64,000 nt of DNA. Source: Oxytricha trifallax. Its lineage: Eukaryota; Ciliophora; Spirotrichea; Sporadotrichida; Oxytrichidae. A model generated the notes under the pieces. It was not told the DNA's origin. It saw nothing but the letters and a program-made list of their open reading frames with translations, and did no database searches. Where the stretch lies: the NCBI GenBank assembly GCA_000711775.1, contig ARYC01000010.1:62001-126000 (forward strand), written 5' to 3'. Made by a program: the position numbers and the translations under genes. This document shows positions 25,932 to 37,377 of the stretch, piece by piece (the stretch's first letter is position 1; every line of letters begins with the position of its first letter).

Positions 25932-26570
25932 GAGGGGGGGGGGCAACACCTGAACCAGTAAATTGTTTTCATATTTTTACCTTCCTTATATCTCTGTAAA
26001 TACTCGATTAAGGTAAAATAAGGATCAATAAACATGAATAAAGCATTAAAATTAGGTAAAGACTACTCCATCGGGTCTAAATGATTAAGTTTATTCATAA
26101 AAACAATCATACAAAATATTCACTTTTTTCATTATCTTTTTTCAAAAAATATTTTTTAATTTTTATCTTAAAATTTTGATTTAGATAAATTGTTTCACAA
26201 GTTAAATTTTCAATTATAAGCCCATTTAAATACAATTAGTAATTCAAAAAACAATAATAATTTTATATCTTCTTATATTTTAAATGGGCTTATAATTGAA
26301 ATTTAACTTGTGAAACAATTATCTAAATCAAAATTTTAAGATAAAATTAAAAAAATATTTTTGAAAAAAGATAATGAAAAAAGTGAATATTTGTATGATT
26401 TGTTTTTTATGAATAAACTTAATCATTTAGACCCGATGGAGTAGTCTTTACCTAATTTTAATGCTTTATTCATGTTTATTGATCCTTATTTTACCTTAAT
26501 CGAGTATTTACAGAGATATAAGGAAGGTAAAAATATGAAAACAATTTACTGGTTCAGGTGTTGCCCCCCC
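25932..26570. mobile_element. Palindromic element with C/G-run tips and 8-bp target duplication
   Basis: A 639-bp near-complete inverted repeat. The left tip is GAGGGGGGGGGGCAACACC and the right tip is the complement (GGTGTTGCCCCCCC), with the two G/C runs of unequal length. The 8-bp sequence AATGATTT stands directly outside both ends (25924-25931 and 26571-26578), a clear target duplication. Arms are about 300 bp with a few small differences; the spacer is about 26231-26278. Eight-base duplications are known for hAT, P and Merlin/IS1595-type transposases. The G-run tip would suit the last, but no transposase is present, so the family is open. Confidence 0.8.
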
Positions 26571-28013
26571 AATGATTTTAACAAATCTACAATGGATTAA
26601 GTTAAAGCATATACTTCTAGCAAATATAACCAACAAATAGTAGTACTTAGTCAGATTATTTATTTTATATTGATAAGGAAAAAATAATCAATTTAGCAAA
26701 AAGTTATATCTAATCTAGATAAATAAGCAGCGCTCTGGACATAGCGACATGGTAACTAGTGAGATAGATAAATTGATTGTAAAGAAAATGGTTGCTAGTT
26801 TCATGAATTATCTCGAGGAAATAAAAGAATAAGTCCCCTTTTTAATTAATACTATTCATAATATTTGGAAAATTCACTTTAAGAATATGATATTCAAAAT
26901 CAACAAGGATGAGTTAAAGCAGTTTAACTCAATATTCGCTGACTATATTGTCAGTGATACACTTGATGCTATAAGAATGCCTCAATAGCAAATGAGCAAT
27001 AAATACAAAAAAATCAAAGAGATAGGCTATAATTTTAAAATTTTAATTATTTAAATATGCCTCTTAAATAGTCTTTGCTATAATTTAAACTTAATATTAC
27101 ATATTTTAAAGAGAGAAATTAAATGTTAGTAAGTATTAAATTGATGATTTACAATGTAAATGACCAGTATGACTACTTTGATAGAGGACACATCACTCAT
27201 AGAGAGCCAGAGCAGAATTGATGAATTAGAATGTGCAAGTTACTGGAATAATTTCTACAATTAGCTTTATGCGGCCAATCATTCACGCATCAGTGGACTT
27301 CTGTGAGGGAACAAGCGCAATAAAATCTATAATTGTGATGATTAGCGTGATTACCTTGATTTTAAACTAAATGAATATGGGAGTCTCATTGCTGATGTCA
27401 ACAATGGCTTCACGACCTCAGACATAAATGGTGATTTAATTGTAATATTAATTAAATCATACTTATTTAAATTGTTTCGAAATCAAATATAGATTTATAA
27501 AGTTATTCTTATCAGCTGAAGAATACAGATACTTCATTTATAAAGACAAACAGACCATGGCAACAGCAGGCAATTGCACAACATACACCTACTTACTTGT
27601 CAATTTCCTCTCTCAATCGAGGCTATATATAATATTGTCATTATTGATATTGAGGTGTTGTCCTTATATTTTCATTTCCCAATAATAAGAATTATTTGGA
27701 CGGCACACAAATTCAAGCCATGAGACAGAATCTTAAAGACTGTAATTTTCTAACAGAGTTAAACGAAGCTAGCTAGAGTGCTATAGCAAAGAATTATATT
27801 ATAGCTACTGATGTGTAACAATTAAACTATGAATGAGATAAGCCTAGTCTCTCTGAGAAAAATATTAAGAATATAAGGACAGCTGCAAAGGATGAAGAAT
27901 TGTTTGATATTTTTAACAATTTAATTTTCTCTAACTTTGAAGTCATAGGGAATGTTTAGAAAAGGTTACAGCTGCAACTGCTTGGAGAAGCGGAGACTGT
28001 GACTCATCTCAGA

Positions 28014-28221
28014 GGTAATAAACTCAATTAGCAATATAAAGGAATTTTATTCAATTTATCATTCTTTTGACAATTATTATTAATTTTCATGAACTATTTA
28101 TCTATTATTGTCCATTTACATTAACATTTTTAATTAAGTTTGCAATTACCTTGTTATACATTTAGTTGTGGTTAATATTTAATTGATATAATTGATTTAT
28201 TTATTAATGTTTATGATGGTA
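28014..28221. other. Probable IES, pointer GGTAAT
   Basis: GGTAAT stands at 28014-28019 and again at 28222-28227. The DNA between is non-coding and AT-rich. Removing it with one pointer copy joins LRG to the SSTAK block in frame. That is the expected behaviour of an internal eliminated sequence between two macronuclear-destined segments. Confidence 0.6.
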
Positions 28222-28611
28222 GGTAATTCATCAACTGCTAAGACACAAAATGGAAATCTCTCCATTTTCCACTAACATCCTTAGTCGTAGTTCAACTGAT
28301 GTAGATCTCTCACTGCTACTATTTTTTGCGATAGGGACACCGAGAAGAAGCATTTAGAAGCTGATACTATGGTGTTTGCTAACAGAAATGTCATCTGTGT
28401 CGGTGAGTACGACAAGACGAATGATTTAGATAGAGTTACCGTTCATGAAGTCATAGAGCAACAAATTGTGGCAGTTGCTAAAGCTGTCATTGGTGAGAGC
28501 TTGTATGATATATGCAGAGTTATTTGAGCTGCAAATCCCATCTATGGAAGTTGTACAAGAGATCAACCATTTAACAGGAACATAGGCATGAAAAATTGAC
28601 AACTTGTAGGT

Positions 28612-28671
28612 TTAACTTATTACAAATTATTAAACAAATATGTTTGTTACTTAGATTAAATTTATTATTAG
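28612..28671. other. Probable 60-bp IES, pointer TTAACTTA
   Basis: TTAACTTA at 28612-28619 is repeated at 28672-28679. Excision with one copy keeps the frame open from the block ending NIGMKN to TEDTRKELLAITDTK, matching the length of the MCM3 segment there. Confidence 0.55.
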
Positions 28672-28748
28672 TTAACTTAAATTATAAAGACGTAGATAGC
28701 GACAGAGGATACTCGGAAAGAGTTATTGGCAATCACAGACACTAAACA

Positions 28749-28812
28749 TTTAATCAAATGAATTAAAAGTAAATTAAAATTTAATTAAAGCAATAAAATT
28801 CTTCTTGTTGCT
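28749..28812. other. Possible 64-bp IES, pointer TTTAATCAAA
   Basis: TTTAATCAAA at 28749-28758 is repeated at 28813-28822 around AT-rich DNA, at a break between MCM3-like blocks. The join does not restore the expected downstream frame, so either a later single-base change occurred or the true junction differs. Confidence 0.4.
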
Positions 28813-29661
28813 TTTAATCAAAACATGTTTATATTTATCTAGATGCATTAGAAGTTTATTTCAAAGAGATTTATACTAATGCATAACATAACAAGCAGCT
28901 TCCTATCATTAATTTAGAGGCATTTTTCGCACATACTTCGCAGGAGCAATCAGCAGTTATAAATTACATGAGGAAATGTTTTTTAAATGATATAGCACAA
29001 AAGCAGTCAGAATATGTTCAAGATTCAATTAAATATGGTCCATAAGTCTACTATGTAGTTAAATACTTATAAAATGAAATATTAATAATATTTTATTAAA
29101 AGATAGTAATTAAATTAATTTTATAAATTATTGATAAGAAACAAGACGTTGAACTACGATCAATCCCGTGTAAATGCGGCCACTCTTAACATCATTATAA
29201 AATTTGCCGAACTAAGATAAGAAAAGACTATAGAGTTTAGTAGAATAAGTAAAGCTGTATAATCTCTTAAGGAGAGCATCTATAAAGAAAACCAAGTTAA
29301 TTAGAATAGAGTTTAGGAGGATGAGAACAGACTTTATGCTGAGGACAAAGATAGTTGAGATGATTAATGACGACCAAGTCCTGATAGGGAATGGTTAAGT
29401 CTTGACAAGTAATTGATTAAAATAATCGATGAAGAAGGATTTTAACAATTAAACCACTCACATTTTGTTATTAATCATTTACTTTAAATTAAAAAGAATT
29501 AGAAAATTACATACGATTTTAAATACAAAGAGAAAAGGAAGTTTTAGCACAGTTTGATCTAACAAACTACCATGAATAAGATTAACTAGATCATCAGGAA
29601 CTATTAATATATAAAACTTCAAGAATTCATAGCAATCTTCTATAAAAAACTGTTAAAGTGA

Positions 29662-30043
29662 TTCCAAAGCAGTAAGACACCAAAAACCAGATGATTAATC
29701 TCATTTGAATGGAATACCAGATGACGAAATCTAATTATTTAATCTTTTTGAATTAAAGGCATAAATCACTGAACCTCTACAAAAACTATAACTTTGAGAC
29801 TCATGCTATTTTATAAGCAGTTGATTTCTACAAGAACTATTCCTTTATAACAATTAACTGTAGCTCTACCTGTACATATTCTTGAGCAAAACTTTCTTTT
29901 TAAAATTTCACAAAGATGCTCCGCAATAAATTTATAACGGCAACAGATAATGAAACTTTCTAAAAAAGTAAATTATTCATGCTTAACATTATAAGATATC
30001 TTGAAGATGATAATCTTGACTCGTAATTATAGAATGACTTTTA
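29662..30043 (+). other. Stretch after the MCM3-like frame, weak coding signal
   Basis: A short plus-strand frame near 29790-29885 (HAILQAVDFYKNYSFITINC) is protein-like but has no recognised family. The remainder shows nothing. Confidence 0.2.
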
Positions 30044-30301
30044 AATTAAGTCAAGCCAAATTAAAAAATACAAATTAAAATGGATAAAAATAGTGATTTG
30101 TGGTCAATTTTTACTAAAATTTTAGATTTCAATAACTTTATTTAAATTAAAATTAAACTTATATCAACAATTTTATCATAAATAAACAGCTTATGATAAA
30201 AAAATATTTAATAAATAATTTCAATCATTTTAATGTCATATTTAATATCTTAAAATTCTTTCGCTATACCTAAAATTTCTTGACCACAGCTTGACTTAAT
30301 T
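30044..30301. mobile_element. Small MITE with AATTAAGTCAAGC ends
   Basis: The 258-bp segment begins AATTAAGTCAAGC (30044-30056) and ends with its complement (30289-30301). TGTGGTCAA near 30110 and its inverted partner TTGACCACA near 30280 extend the inverted similarity. There is no coding frame. Family unknown; a target duplication is not clear. Confidence 0.5.
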
Positions 30302-31548
30302 ACATTAAAGGAAGGGAAACCTTATTTAATAATTTCAATAGCCCTTTTCGTTTGAATACAATCAATTAAAGAAAATAATGATTTAATTTTTTGAATAAGC
30401 TCAGTGAGTCAATCTAATGGAAATAAACTTGCTAAGTTTTGTATTAATTCATATATAATTATTCAAAGCTCTAGTTTAGTTTATTGAATGGGACTTTCTC
30501 TTAGTTCTTGAAATTTAGTCTTTGAGCATTAAAACAGGAGTAGATTTTGAATTTATGCATTTTTTCAATAAAATATTTTACCATGTTTCAGCAAATATTT
30601 GTATGAGTCTGTAAGAATTGCTAATATATCGTGATTTTTTTCTTGTAATTTTCCAAATAATTTAGTTGTTAAGATTGCTAGAGGAATATATAAAGAAAAT
30701 GAATATATATGATAGCAAAAAAGTATGATATTATATCTTATTTCTGTTTTGTTTAGCGGAAGCGATTTTTCTAAAAAGCCTCGAATTGATATGAAAAATA
30801 AGCACTTTTTGTTAAGCTATATATAACTTTATTCTTTAATGTGTTGAAATCTTCCAATAAATTATTGTCTTTACTTTATGAGTTTATTATCTAAGATTTT
30901 TACCTTTGCTATTTTCTTCAGAATTAATAATCAATAAGTTTGAGTTATACTTGCTATGAAGATCATTAATTCTTGGTCTCTCTAAAAATTCTGCCTAATA
31001 ATTGATTTGGTAAAATAGACAATAATGATTTCCAAGCTTTTTCAATTAATTTTTCTAGAAGTTTACAAGAAAAACTTTATGCAATCAATCTAAGTCTCCC
31101 ATCATAATTTATTGAGTCAAACATTTGTATAATATAATTTGATACCTATCCTCTCTATTTCAGTAATGACTTCTTTTAAACTTAATCTGCCATAAAGATT
31201 CTTGTCAAAACTCCGGATTAAAATTCCTATTTTTTAATATATCTTAAATTCAATCATGAACATATTAAAATAGCTTAACAATTTTAATATAGTTCAATCC
31301 ATTCAGATATTGATTCAAGTTTAAATGGCTTTAAGTTTGTCAGAGTTATTGTTACCATTCCAATTTAATAAACAATCGTAAGTTGAATATGCAATAAAAG
31401 ATTTGTTTTGGAAAAAGTCGCTTGAGTTAGTTTAAAAATGTTCCTAAATAAAATGAAGGGTAGATATTAATAAACATCTCAAATATCTTTTGTAAATTTT
31501 CATGCTTAAAATTTCTCTATCATTTCAATTTTATTATCCATTTAAGTA
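30302..31548. other. AT-rich stretch without a supported gene
   Basis: Read in all frames with the ciliate code; no domain or convincing composition was seen. Confidence 0.35.
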
Positions 31549-32539
31549 TCTAATAAGGTAAAATTTTTGAAATCGAAGTCAGTTCATTTTCTTGAAATAC
31601 AAAAACGTAATGTATATTAAAATCGAAGCAATTAAAAAACATTCTTAAATTAAAAGTAATTTGTGTTATTTTGTAAATCCACTCTTACAGTCTACTTGAT
31701 TTCCGCTTGTATTATCGTTATCTATTCGAATATTGTCACCAATCGGTAGTATCCTAACTTCTTAGATGTATGCGTCCACCAGCATCTCGGTTTTATCACT
31801 TTCCAACTAGTTTATTTGTACCACTTCCGGATTTTTGTGAGAATATCGTGTTCATCTACCGAACTTTTGTTAATAACAGTATACTGTTCTTCAACACACA
31901 CTTCTGAAAAAAAACAGAATCGCAATTATATGAAATTTTTTTCATATATAAATTGTTGGTGCAGCTAGATATCTACCTTATTATTCATGAATATTTCACT
32001 TTTTGCTAAAATGTTTCTGCTTTTGCAGAAACTTATTTCTTTACAGAGAATTAATATTTGTTGAGAGTGTTTTAATTTTAGCAAAAAATGAAATATTCAT
32101 GAATAATAAGGTAGATATCTAGCTGCACCAACAATTTATATATGAAAAAAATTTCATATAACTGCGATTCTGTTTTTTTACAGAAGTGTGTGTTGAAGAA
32201 CAGTATACTGTTATTAACAAAAGTTCGGTAGATGAACACGATATTCTCACAAAAATCCGGAAGTGGTACAAATAAACTAGTTGGAAAGTGATAAAACCGA
32301 GATGCTGGTGGACGCATACATCTAAGAAGTTAGGATACTACCGATTGGTGACAATATTCGAATAGATAACGATAATACAAGCGGAAATCAAGTAGACTGT
32401 AAGAGTGGATTTACAAAATAACACAAATTACTTTTAATTTAAGAATGTTTTTTAATTGCTTCGATTTTAATATACATTACGTTTTTGTATTTCAAGAAAA
32501 TGAACTGACTTCGATTTCAAAAATTTTACCTTATTAGAT
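31549..32539. repeat. Nearly perfect 1-kb palindrome (foldback element)
   Basis: Arms of about 463 bp (31549-32012 and 32075-32539) begin with ATCTAATAAGGTAAAATT and are almost identical. The spacer is about 62 bp (32013-32074) and holds a mini-hairpin, TTCTGCTTTTGCAGAAA. Read outward-in, each arm keeps one frame free of TGA over nearly its whole length, seen in part as a 79-residue standard-code frame at 32078-32317 (minus). The peptide is hydrophobic and aromatic with no recognised domain. The lack of drift between arms points to recent formation or active correction. No target duplication is visible. Confidence 0.75.
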
Positions 32540-33535
32540 TAAACAATAATTTAAAGATATATTCAGCTTGAACTATAAAAAAAACATAATTTAAATAAAA
32601 ATATTAATCCTACTGTTTTACAACTAAGAAAAACTATTATTTTATGCATAATAACACTGCCATCCTTTTTCATAAATTTCAGTCTATATAAACTTAAATT
32701 TTGAAATTAAATTTAAGCCAAATTTATAAATGATAGAGGATATAGAAACTTACATTCTATCTTTTTGCTATTTAATATTATATTGACTAACAGCTACAAG
32801 CATGAAAAACTTATTTTGTATATTATATGGTACTTTTTTTAACTTTGAATAAAAAAATATTATATCTTGTTTCTCTTCCCATTAATTTTAACATCTAAGA
32901 TATATTTCTATATGTAGTTGATAAAAAATAATCGGATTAAATTTATCTATGATAATTAGAATAAATATAATTATTGGAAGTTGAGATACTTCTAAAATTG
33001 GCAAATTGGATTTAATCAATTTAATTCATAATCAATAGATTATTTTATAGAACAACATTCTTTATTTTTTTAAAATAGAGCGTTAATTATAAATTATAAT
33101 TAAATTATTATAATACATATTAGCCAATTTAATTAATGGAAGATCAACACTAAAACAAAAATTTGAGGTTATGGTTTTATCTTACATTATGGGTCTAATC
33201 ATCAATATAGTAATTACAAAACTTTGGCCTGCTTTAAAGGCATATCGATAATTTTAGGTGAGTTATTGTATTTGACTAGAAGGTTTTTCTTCCTTTCACC
33301 CCAATTTAGTAAAAGGGGAAAGGTAAGTCAAGCTTTCTAGTGCTGTGTTTCTCTTTGATGATTCAAAAACAAAATTGCATCTTTCTAGATGCTGAACATT
33401 AAATAGAGACTTTCTCTTGAAAGCCGAAGGCTCTATCTGAATAATATGCAAGTACTATTTTACTGCTTCTAAACATTATATAATCTATAAAAATGTGAGA
33501 TCATATACAACGTCATGAAAATAAAAAATAGAATG
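32540..33535. other. AT-rich stretch without a supported gene
   Basis: A GC-richer patch lies at about 33220-33420 (CTTTCACC, AAAGGGGAAAGG) with no interpretable frame. Nothing else is supported. Confidence 0.3.
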
Positions 33536-33539
33536 AATC

Positions 33540-34105
33540 ATAATTAGGCTCAAAGATTACAAGACGCAAAGATTGCTAAGCTTCATAGCTCTAATATAGT
33601 AAGTTCATGGGCCTTAGAAGATATTTTATATTAATATTATTTAATCTATTCCAAACTTGTTCTAAGACATGGGCTGTAAGGTACAGAAACTTCATTTCTA
33701 ATAAGCATGAGATAGATACAAGACTTAGGCTGTTATTGTGGGTATTAGCAGGGAAGAAGGGCTAGAGGGTAACATAGTCGAGCCATTTTCAATAAAGAAA
33801 TATAACTGCAGAATTATGACTGAATATTTTGTATTAAACCAGGACACATAAGTAGTGGCATTTTGGGATAATTTGCTTAACCATTATAGTAGAGCGGTTC
33901 AATACTAAATTAGAGGACATGGATGAAAGTGCCTTTTCAATGCACAATACTCCTCGAAGTACCATTGTATCAAGGATGTCATTTCTAGAATAAAGCACCA
34001 CTGCAAAGAACTATATTTATAAATAATGAGTCCAAGTATTTTGCTGCGTAGGTCATAGAGTTTCTCAAAATCTCAATATAATTAATGAGCAATTATACAT
34101 TACAG
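33540..34105 (+). pseudogene. Second IS630/Tc1-type DDE transposase, C-terminal half, decayed
   Basis: Plus-strand frame with two in-frame TGA codons. QAVIVGISREEGLEGNIVEP (about 33730-33795) matches the strand before the second catalytic site. FWDNLLNHYSRAVQ (about 33855-33900) carries the second Asp in the usual DN..H context. LFNAQYSSKYHCIKDVISRI (about 33935-33995) aligns with LFNAPYSPxxNPIExxFSRx, with Lys in place of the catalytic Glu. IKHHCKELYL follows, as in the family. Upstream (33540-33720) is protein-like in two competing frames. The loss of the Glu and the stops show it is dead. It differs clearly from the transposase at 17132-18739 and the TBE one. Confidence 0.7.
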
Positions 34106-34149
34106 AGAATTTTTAATAGATCTTTTACTTTAATGGGGGGACTATATTA

Positions 34150-34400
34150 GGTTGAATTTAATTCATTTAGTTTAAAATAAAATCTCAATCTCCTAGTCTG
34201 ATGGCTAGTTCTTGGCCTATCTCTGTATGAATGAGGGGACTTCTCTGCTCATTAAATTCTTGGGTCCGATGCCCTTTGACTTCTTCTTAAACTAAAGGAA
34301 GGGCTTTGATATCGTGGTAGAGTCTTTCTATTTTTACCTTCTTAGTTTTGATTTGAACTTAAGCATTTATTATGCTTAGCCTTTTGTTTATATACAAAAT
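34150..34400 (-). pseudogene. Short unidentified minus-strand frame
   Basis: A frame of about 45 residues reading YHDIKALPLVQEEVKGHRTQ, then EFNEQRSPLIHTEIGQELAI. It ends beside repeat copy A (34411-34755) on the same strand. The composition is protein-like, family unknown. A comparable frame follows copy B at 58950-59286. Confidence 0.3.
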
Positions 34401-34410
34401 ATTCAAGAGA

Positions 34411-34755
34411 TTTATGAAAAATAAAATGAAAAATTTATGATTGTAGAAATTAAATTAACATTACTCAGAATACTTAAAATAAAAAATGGAAATAGATTTC
34501 TATAAACAAAGTTTCATCACCATTCTTATCATCATCTTCATCACTGTCATCTTTTTTTCTTTGCTGTCGCCATGCGAAGCAACTGTCGAGTGACACCTCA
34601 GGTCCTATTAAGTAGGACCGCTAAAAAAACTAATTTATAGATATTTTTTTTGTAACTTACATTTTATGTGAAGTCACATGGTTCACCTGCGTCTGATTAC
34701 TAAGAATATTTTTTAACATATTAAGTTTTGATATTAATTAATCTATTACTTATTA
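34411..34755 (-). repeat. Dispersed 360-bp repeat, copy A
   Basis: Closely similar to 60882-61240 and more distantly to 59287-59651. On the minus strand all three contain an exon-like part and GTAAGTTAC. In A and C a T-rich stretch ending TTTTTTTAG follows, so a 40-nt intron-like segment is present here (34621-34660). Then comes a frame giving GPEVSLDS and an acidic tail (DDSDEDDDKNGDE). Sequence outside the copies is unrelated. It is probably a mobile unit or a copied piece of a gene. Confidence 0.6.
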
Positions 34756-34799
34756 ACTATTATTTATATATTTTACTGGATTAAAATAGCTCACTCTAA

Positions 34800-35620
34800 A
34801 GACTTTTTTAAAATATCTTCTATTATAAAGACCTATCTTTTTATTCTCCTTAGAGTTAGGAAATTCTTCACTCTGTTAATGTACTTGATAAGTTCATTAA
34901 CAACATTTGCTCAGAGAGTTCCCAGTACACCATAAATGTACTTTATTACAGGAAGCACAAGGTAGTTATCGTAATAATTTATGAATTTAATTATTCTTTC
35001 TATAACTATCCTGATTTAGTCCAAAAAAATTTAACTAAACGCTCCTCATTATAAATCACATTGAAAGTCTGCATATTTGCACTTTTAAGTAGATCTTTGT
35101 TGCCTGCCAGATAATCCTTGAGAAATCTCATGGTGATTTGGTTATCTGTGTGGAAGTAGTGTCCCTCAAGAAATATTAAAATAAACAGTACTTAGTATTG
35201 AATCTCAGGAAAGTTTAAAATCCTTCTTGGATCTGAACTTTTTATTAAAACCCCCTAGAGTCATGGCCTCTTACTAAGTTAGTTACTTCTTATATCCTAA
35301 ATTGTTTTAAATTATTAATAACTATTTTACCAATTTGATTAATATTTTTAAATAGATATTTTGCATCCTGAGGAGATTCTTGAGCATTTCTCTGAAATTT
35401 ACTATTCCTTGGACAATGCCCTAGTGATCTGAATTTTTATTCTATGACGATTATCAAATATTTTTTACGGTTATCTAGAAATAAATTATTGAAGTGAATT
35501 AAAGTAACCTCTATAGCTATACCATTGAGTGGAACTATAAATATAACAGTAATAAGTTTCATCAAAATTTTTTGCTTATGCATTTATAATTTCTGATTTT
35601 TATAGATTTATATGAAAAAG
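34800..35620 (-). pseudogene. Unidentified broken gene upstream of repeat copy A
   Basis: Minus-strand frames with protein-like composition. The clearest is at about 34960-35190: EGHYFHTDNQITMRFLKDYL, AGNKDLLKSANMQTFNVIYN and RLVKFFW. A second block (about 34800-34900) reads RVKNFLTLRRIKRQVFIIED. The block near 35350-35420 is more GC-rich. No domain was recognised. It may be the front part of the unit whose end is repeat copy A. At least one frame change and one in-frame TGA are present. Confidence 0.35.
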
Positions 35621-36681
35621 TTAAAAGAAAGTATTTGCCCATATAAAATAGATTAAAGCAAGGCCATGTTTAACTTAAATTTTATGACCTGACTCTGATT
35701 ATTATATGCCAGTCTCAAATTATTTTAGAACATTTTGTTGTTGAGAGTTTATTTATAATTTAATCCAAAATAAAGAATAGCCATACTTGAACACCACCAC
35801 TTCTCTGATTATTTTTTTAATATTTTCTCATTATTTCATTCTCCTTCTTAATGTTATTTAATTATCCATAAAAATAAAATTTATAATATCTTGCCATTTT
35901 TAGCATAACTCAAGCACAACAAAGGCTATTGTAATGCAAAAGTATCTACTCCACTTCCATCTTATAATATTTTATAGTCCATCTATAATGTAATCCTGCC
36001 ATACTTTTTTCTCTAAATTAGAATATGCTTGTTAGTTTTATAATTAGACAAAAAGTTGAAAAAGGGTTAGATAAATATATTTATTGGCTTAATAGTTATC
36101 AATAATTCAAAAATATTATAATACAGTGTTGTAAGATGGCATTCTTCTAAATGGAAGTAATACACTTTTATTTGTAAGTAAAGATAATTTCTCTTCATTT
36201 TTATGGAAAGTGAGATTCTACTAATTTGTAGAATAGTGATATTTTACTCATCATAAATATTTAGTTGAGTGGTATTAGACATATGTTCAAGTAAGATACT
36301 AGGCAATATACATTTTCAATAATAACTTTTACCAATAGATTAAACTCTTGGAAATAGAAACAGTCAGAGATTACACAAAGAGGGTTAGAGTTCAAATAAT
36401 GTGAGCACTCTTATGAGAAAAATTTTTCTGAGCACTCATATGAACTCAAAGCATTAGGTAGAGGATGAATAAATAAAAGCATAGGAAATGGAGATGAAAT
36501 TAGCCTGAGTATTTTGCATGAAAATTTGACAGGGTCTATAACTGCGAGCGCCACATTTATAAATGAAAGCGTAAGACCTAGGATGCATTAGTAATGAAGG
36601 AAAAATTAAAGATTAAAAATATGCAGGAGTATATCAAGGGTATCAAGTTTTGTACAAAATTGGTGAATAAAAAAACTATGA

Positions 36682-37377
36682 TCTATTGTTTTTAAGAGAA
36701 AATACAAAAATATCATAAAAAATGCTCTCACTGATTCTATAAAGTTTAGAGAAGATATAAAAGACATTCTCAAATGGCAAGAGATAGCTCAAGATTGCTT
36801 AATAAGATATGAAGTTGCTCTGAAGGAAGCAGCATGCAGATTAAAATAGGACCTAGCCCATAATACTGTGTCATATTAAGATTTTTGAACATGCGATAAA
36901 TTTTAGTTCTAGGGAGGGTAATTCTTAAAATTTAGGCAATCATTCAGGAAAAAACATTTTACAGAGCAATTCATTAAAAGCATGAGAACGAGAAAATAGA
37001 CGAGGGCATGTGATGAAAACTTACTCGCAGGAAAAATACACTGCAGATGGGGCTTCTACATGCATTGAAAGAATTATCATCGATAAAAAGGGAAATTTTC
37101 CGATATTGCATCATATCATTTAAAAGAGAATGTCATTATCGCTCCAGTAAGAATGCTATCCAAAAAGATTGATGAGATATGTAGTATTGAGCAGAAAAAT
37201 TATGCCCAACATACTAAATTTAGAAATTTACGCAAAGGAACACTATCTTAGACCAGGATGGACCTAGTTTGCAATGAGCTTTAGTAGATAATGATTAATC
37301 ATAATGAAATTAAACTATTAAAGCATTACAGATTTAATTTATGCATTACTTTTACTTTTAATAAAAGATTTTCATGA
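36682..37377 (+). pseudogene. Unidentified 231-codon frame with two in-frame TGA codons
   Basis: A single plus-strand frame between TGA codons, continuous except for TGA after SYQDF and GFYMH. Contents in order: KRKYKNIIKNALTDSIKFRE, LKWQEIAQDCLIRYEVALKE, FRKKHFTEQFIKSMRTRKQT, ENVIIAPVRMLSKKIDEICS and FRNLRKGTL. The amphipathic N-terminal part could form a coiled coil. It is preceded by another short frame (36623-36690, MQEYIKGIKFCTKLVNKK). The region is less AT-rich than its flanks, which supports past coding. No family was recognised. Confidence 0.45.

Larger units (their letters stand above)
26749..29661 (+). pseudogene. MCM3-like replicative helicase, broken, with IES-like interruptions
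   Basis: Successive plus-strand blocks follow the order of MCM3, the minichromosome maintenance subunit of the replicative helicase. The N-terminal block starts at ATG 26749 (FMNYLEEIKEQ, then FKNMIFKINKDELKQF). A middle block near 27515 reads YRYFIYKDKQT. Near 27760-28018 are KPSLSEKNIKNIRTAAKDEE, FEVIGNVQKRLQLQLLGEAE and THLRG. The AAA+ core (28222-28610) has a Walker A remnant SSTAKTQ, LTATIFCDRDTEKKHLEADT, CVGEYDK (Walker B, usually CIDEFDK, catalytic Asp lost), HEVIEQQ and AANPIYG. The C-terminal block (29135-29300) reads NAATLNIIIKFAELRQEKTI. The frame ends at TGA 29661. In-frame TGA at conserved Ala/Ser positions, the altered Walker B and loss of residues before Walker A show a non-functional copy. 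Short AT-rich segments separate the blocks. Confidence 0.8.

Noticed and set aside
32078-32317. 79-residue standard-code frame as an independent gene
   Set aside because: It lies in the arm of the palindrome, so it exists in both arms, and no domain is visible; described with the palindrome instead.
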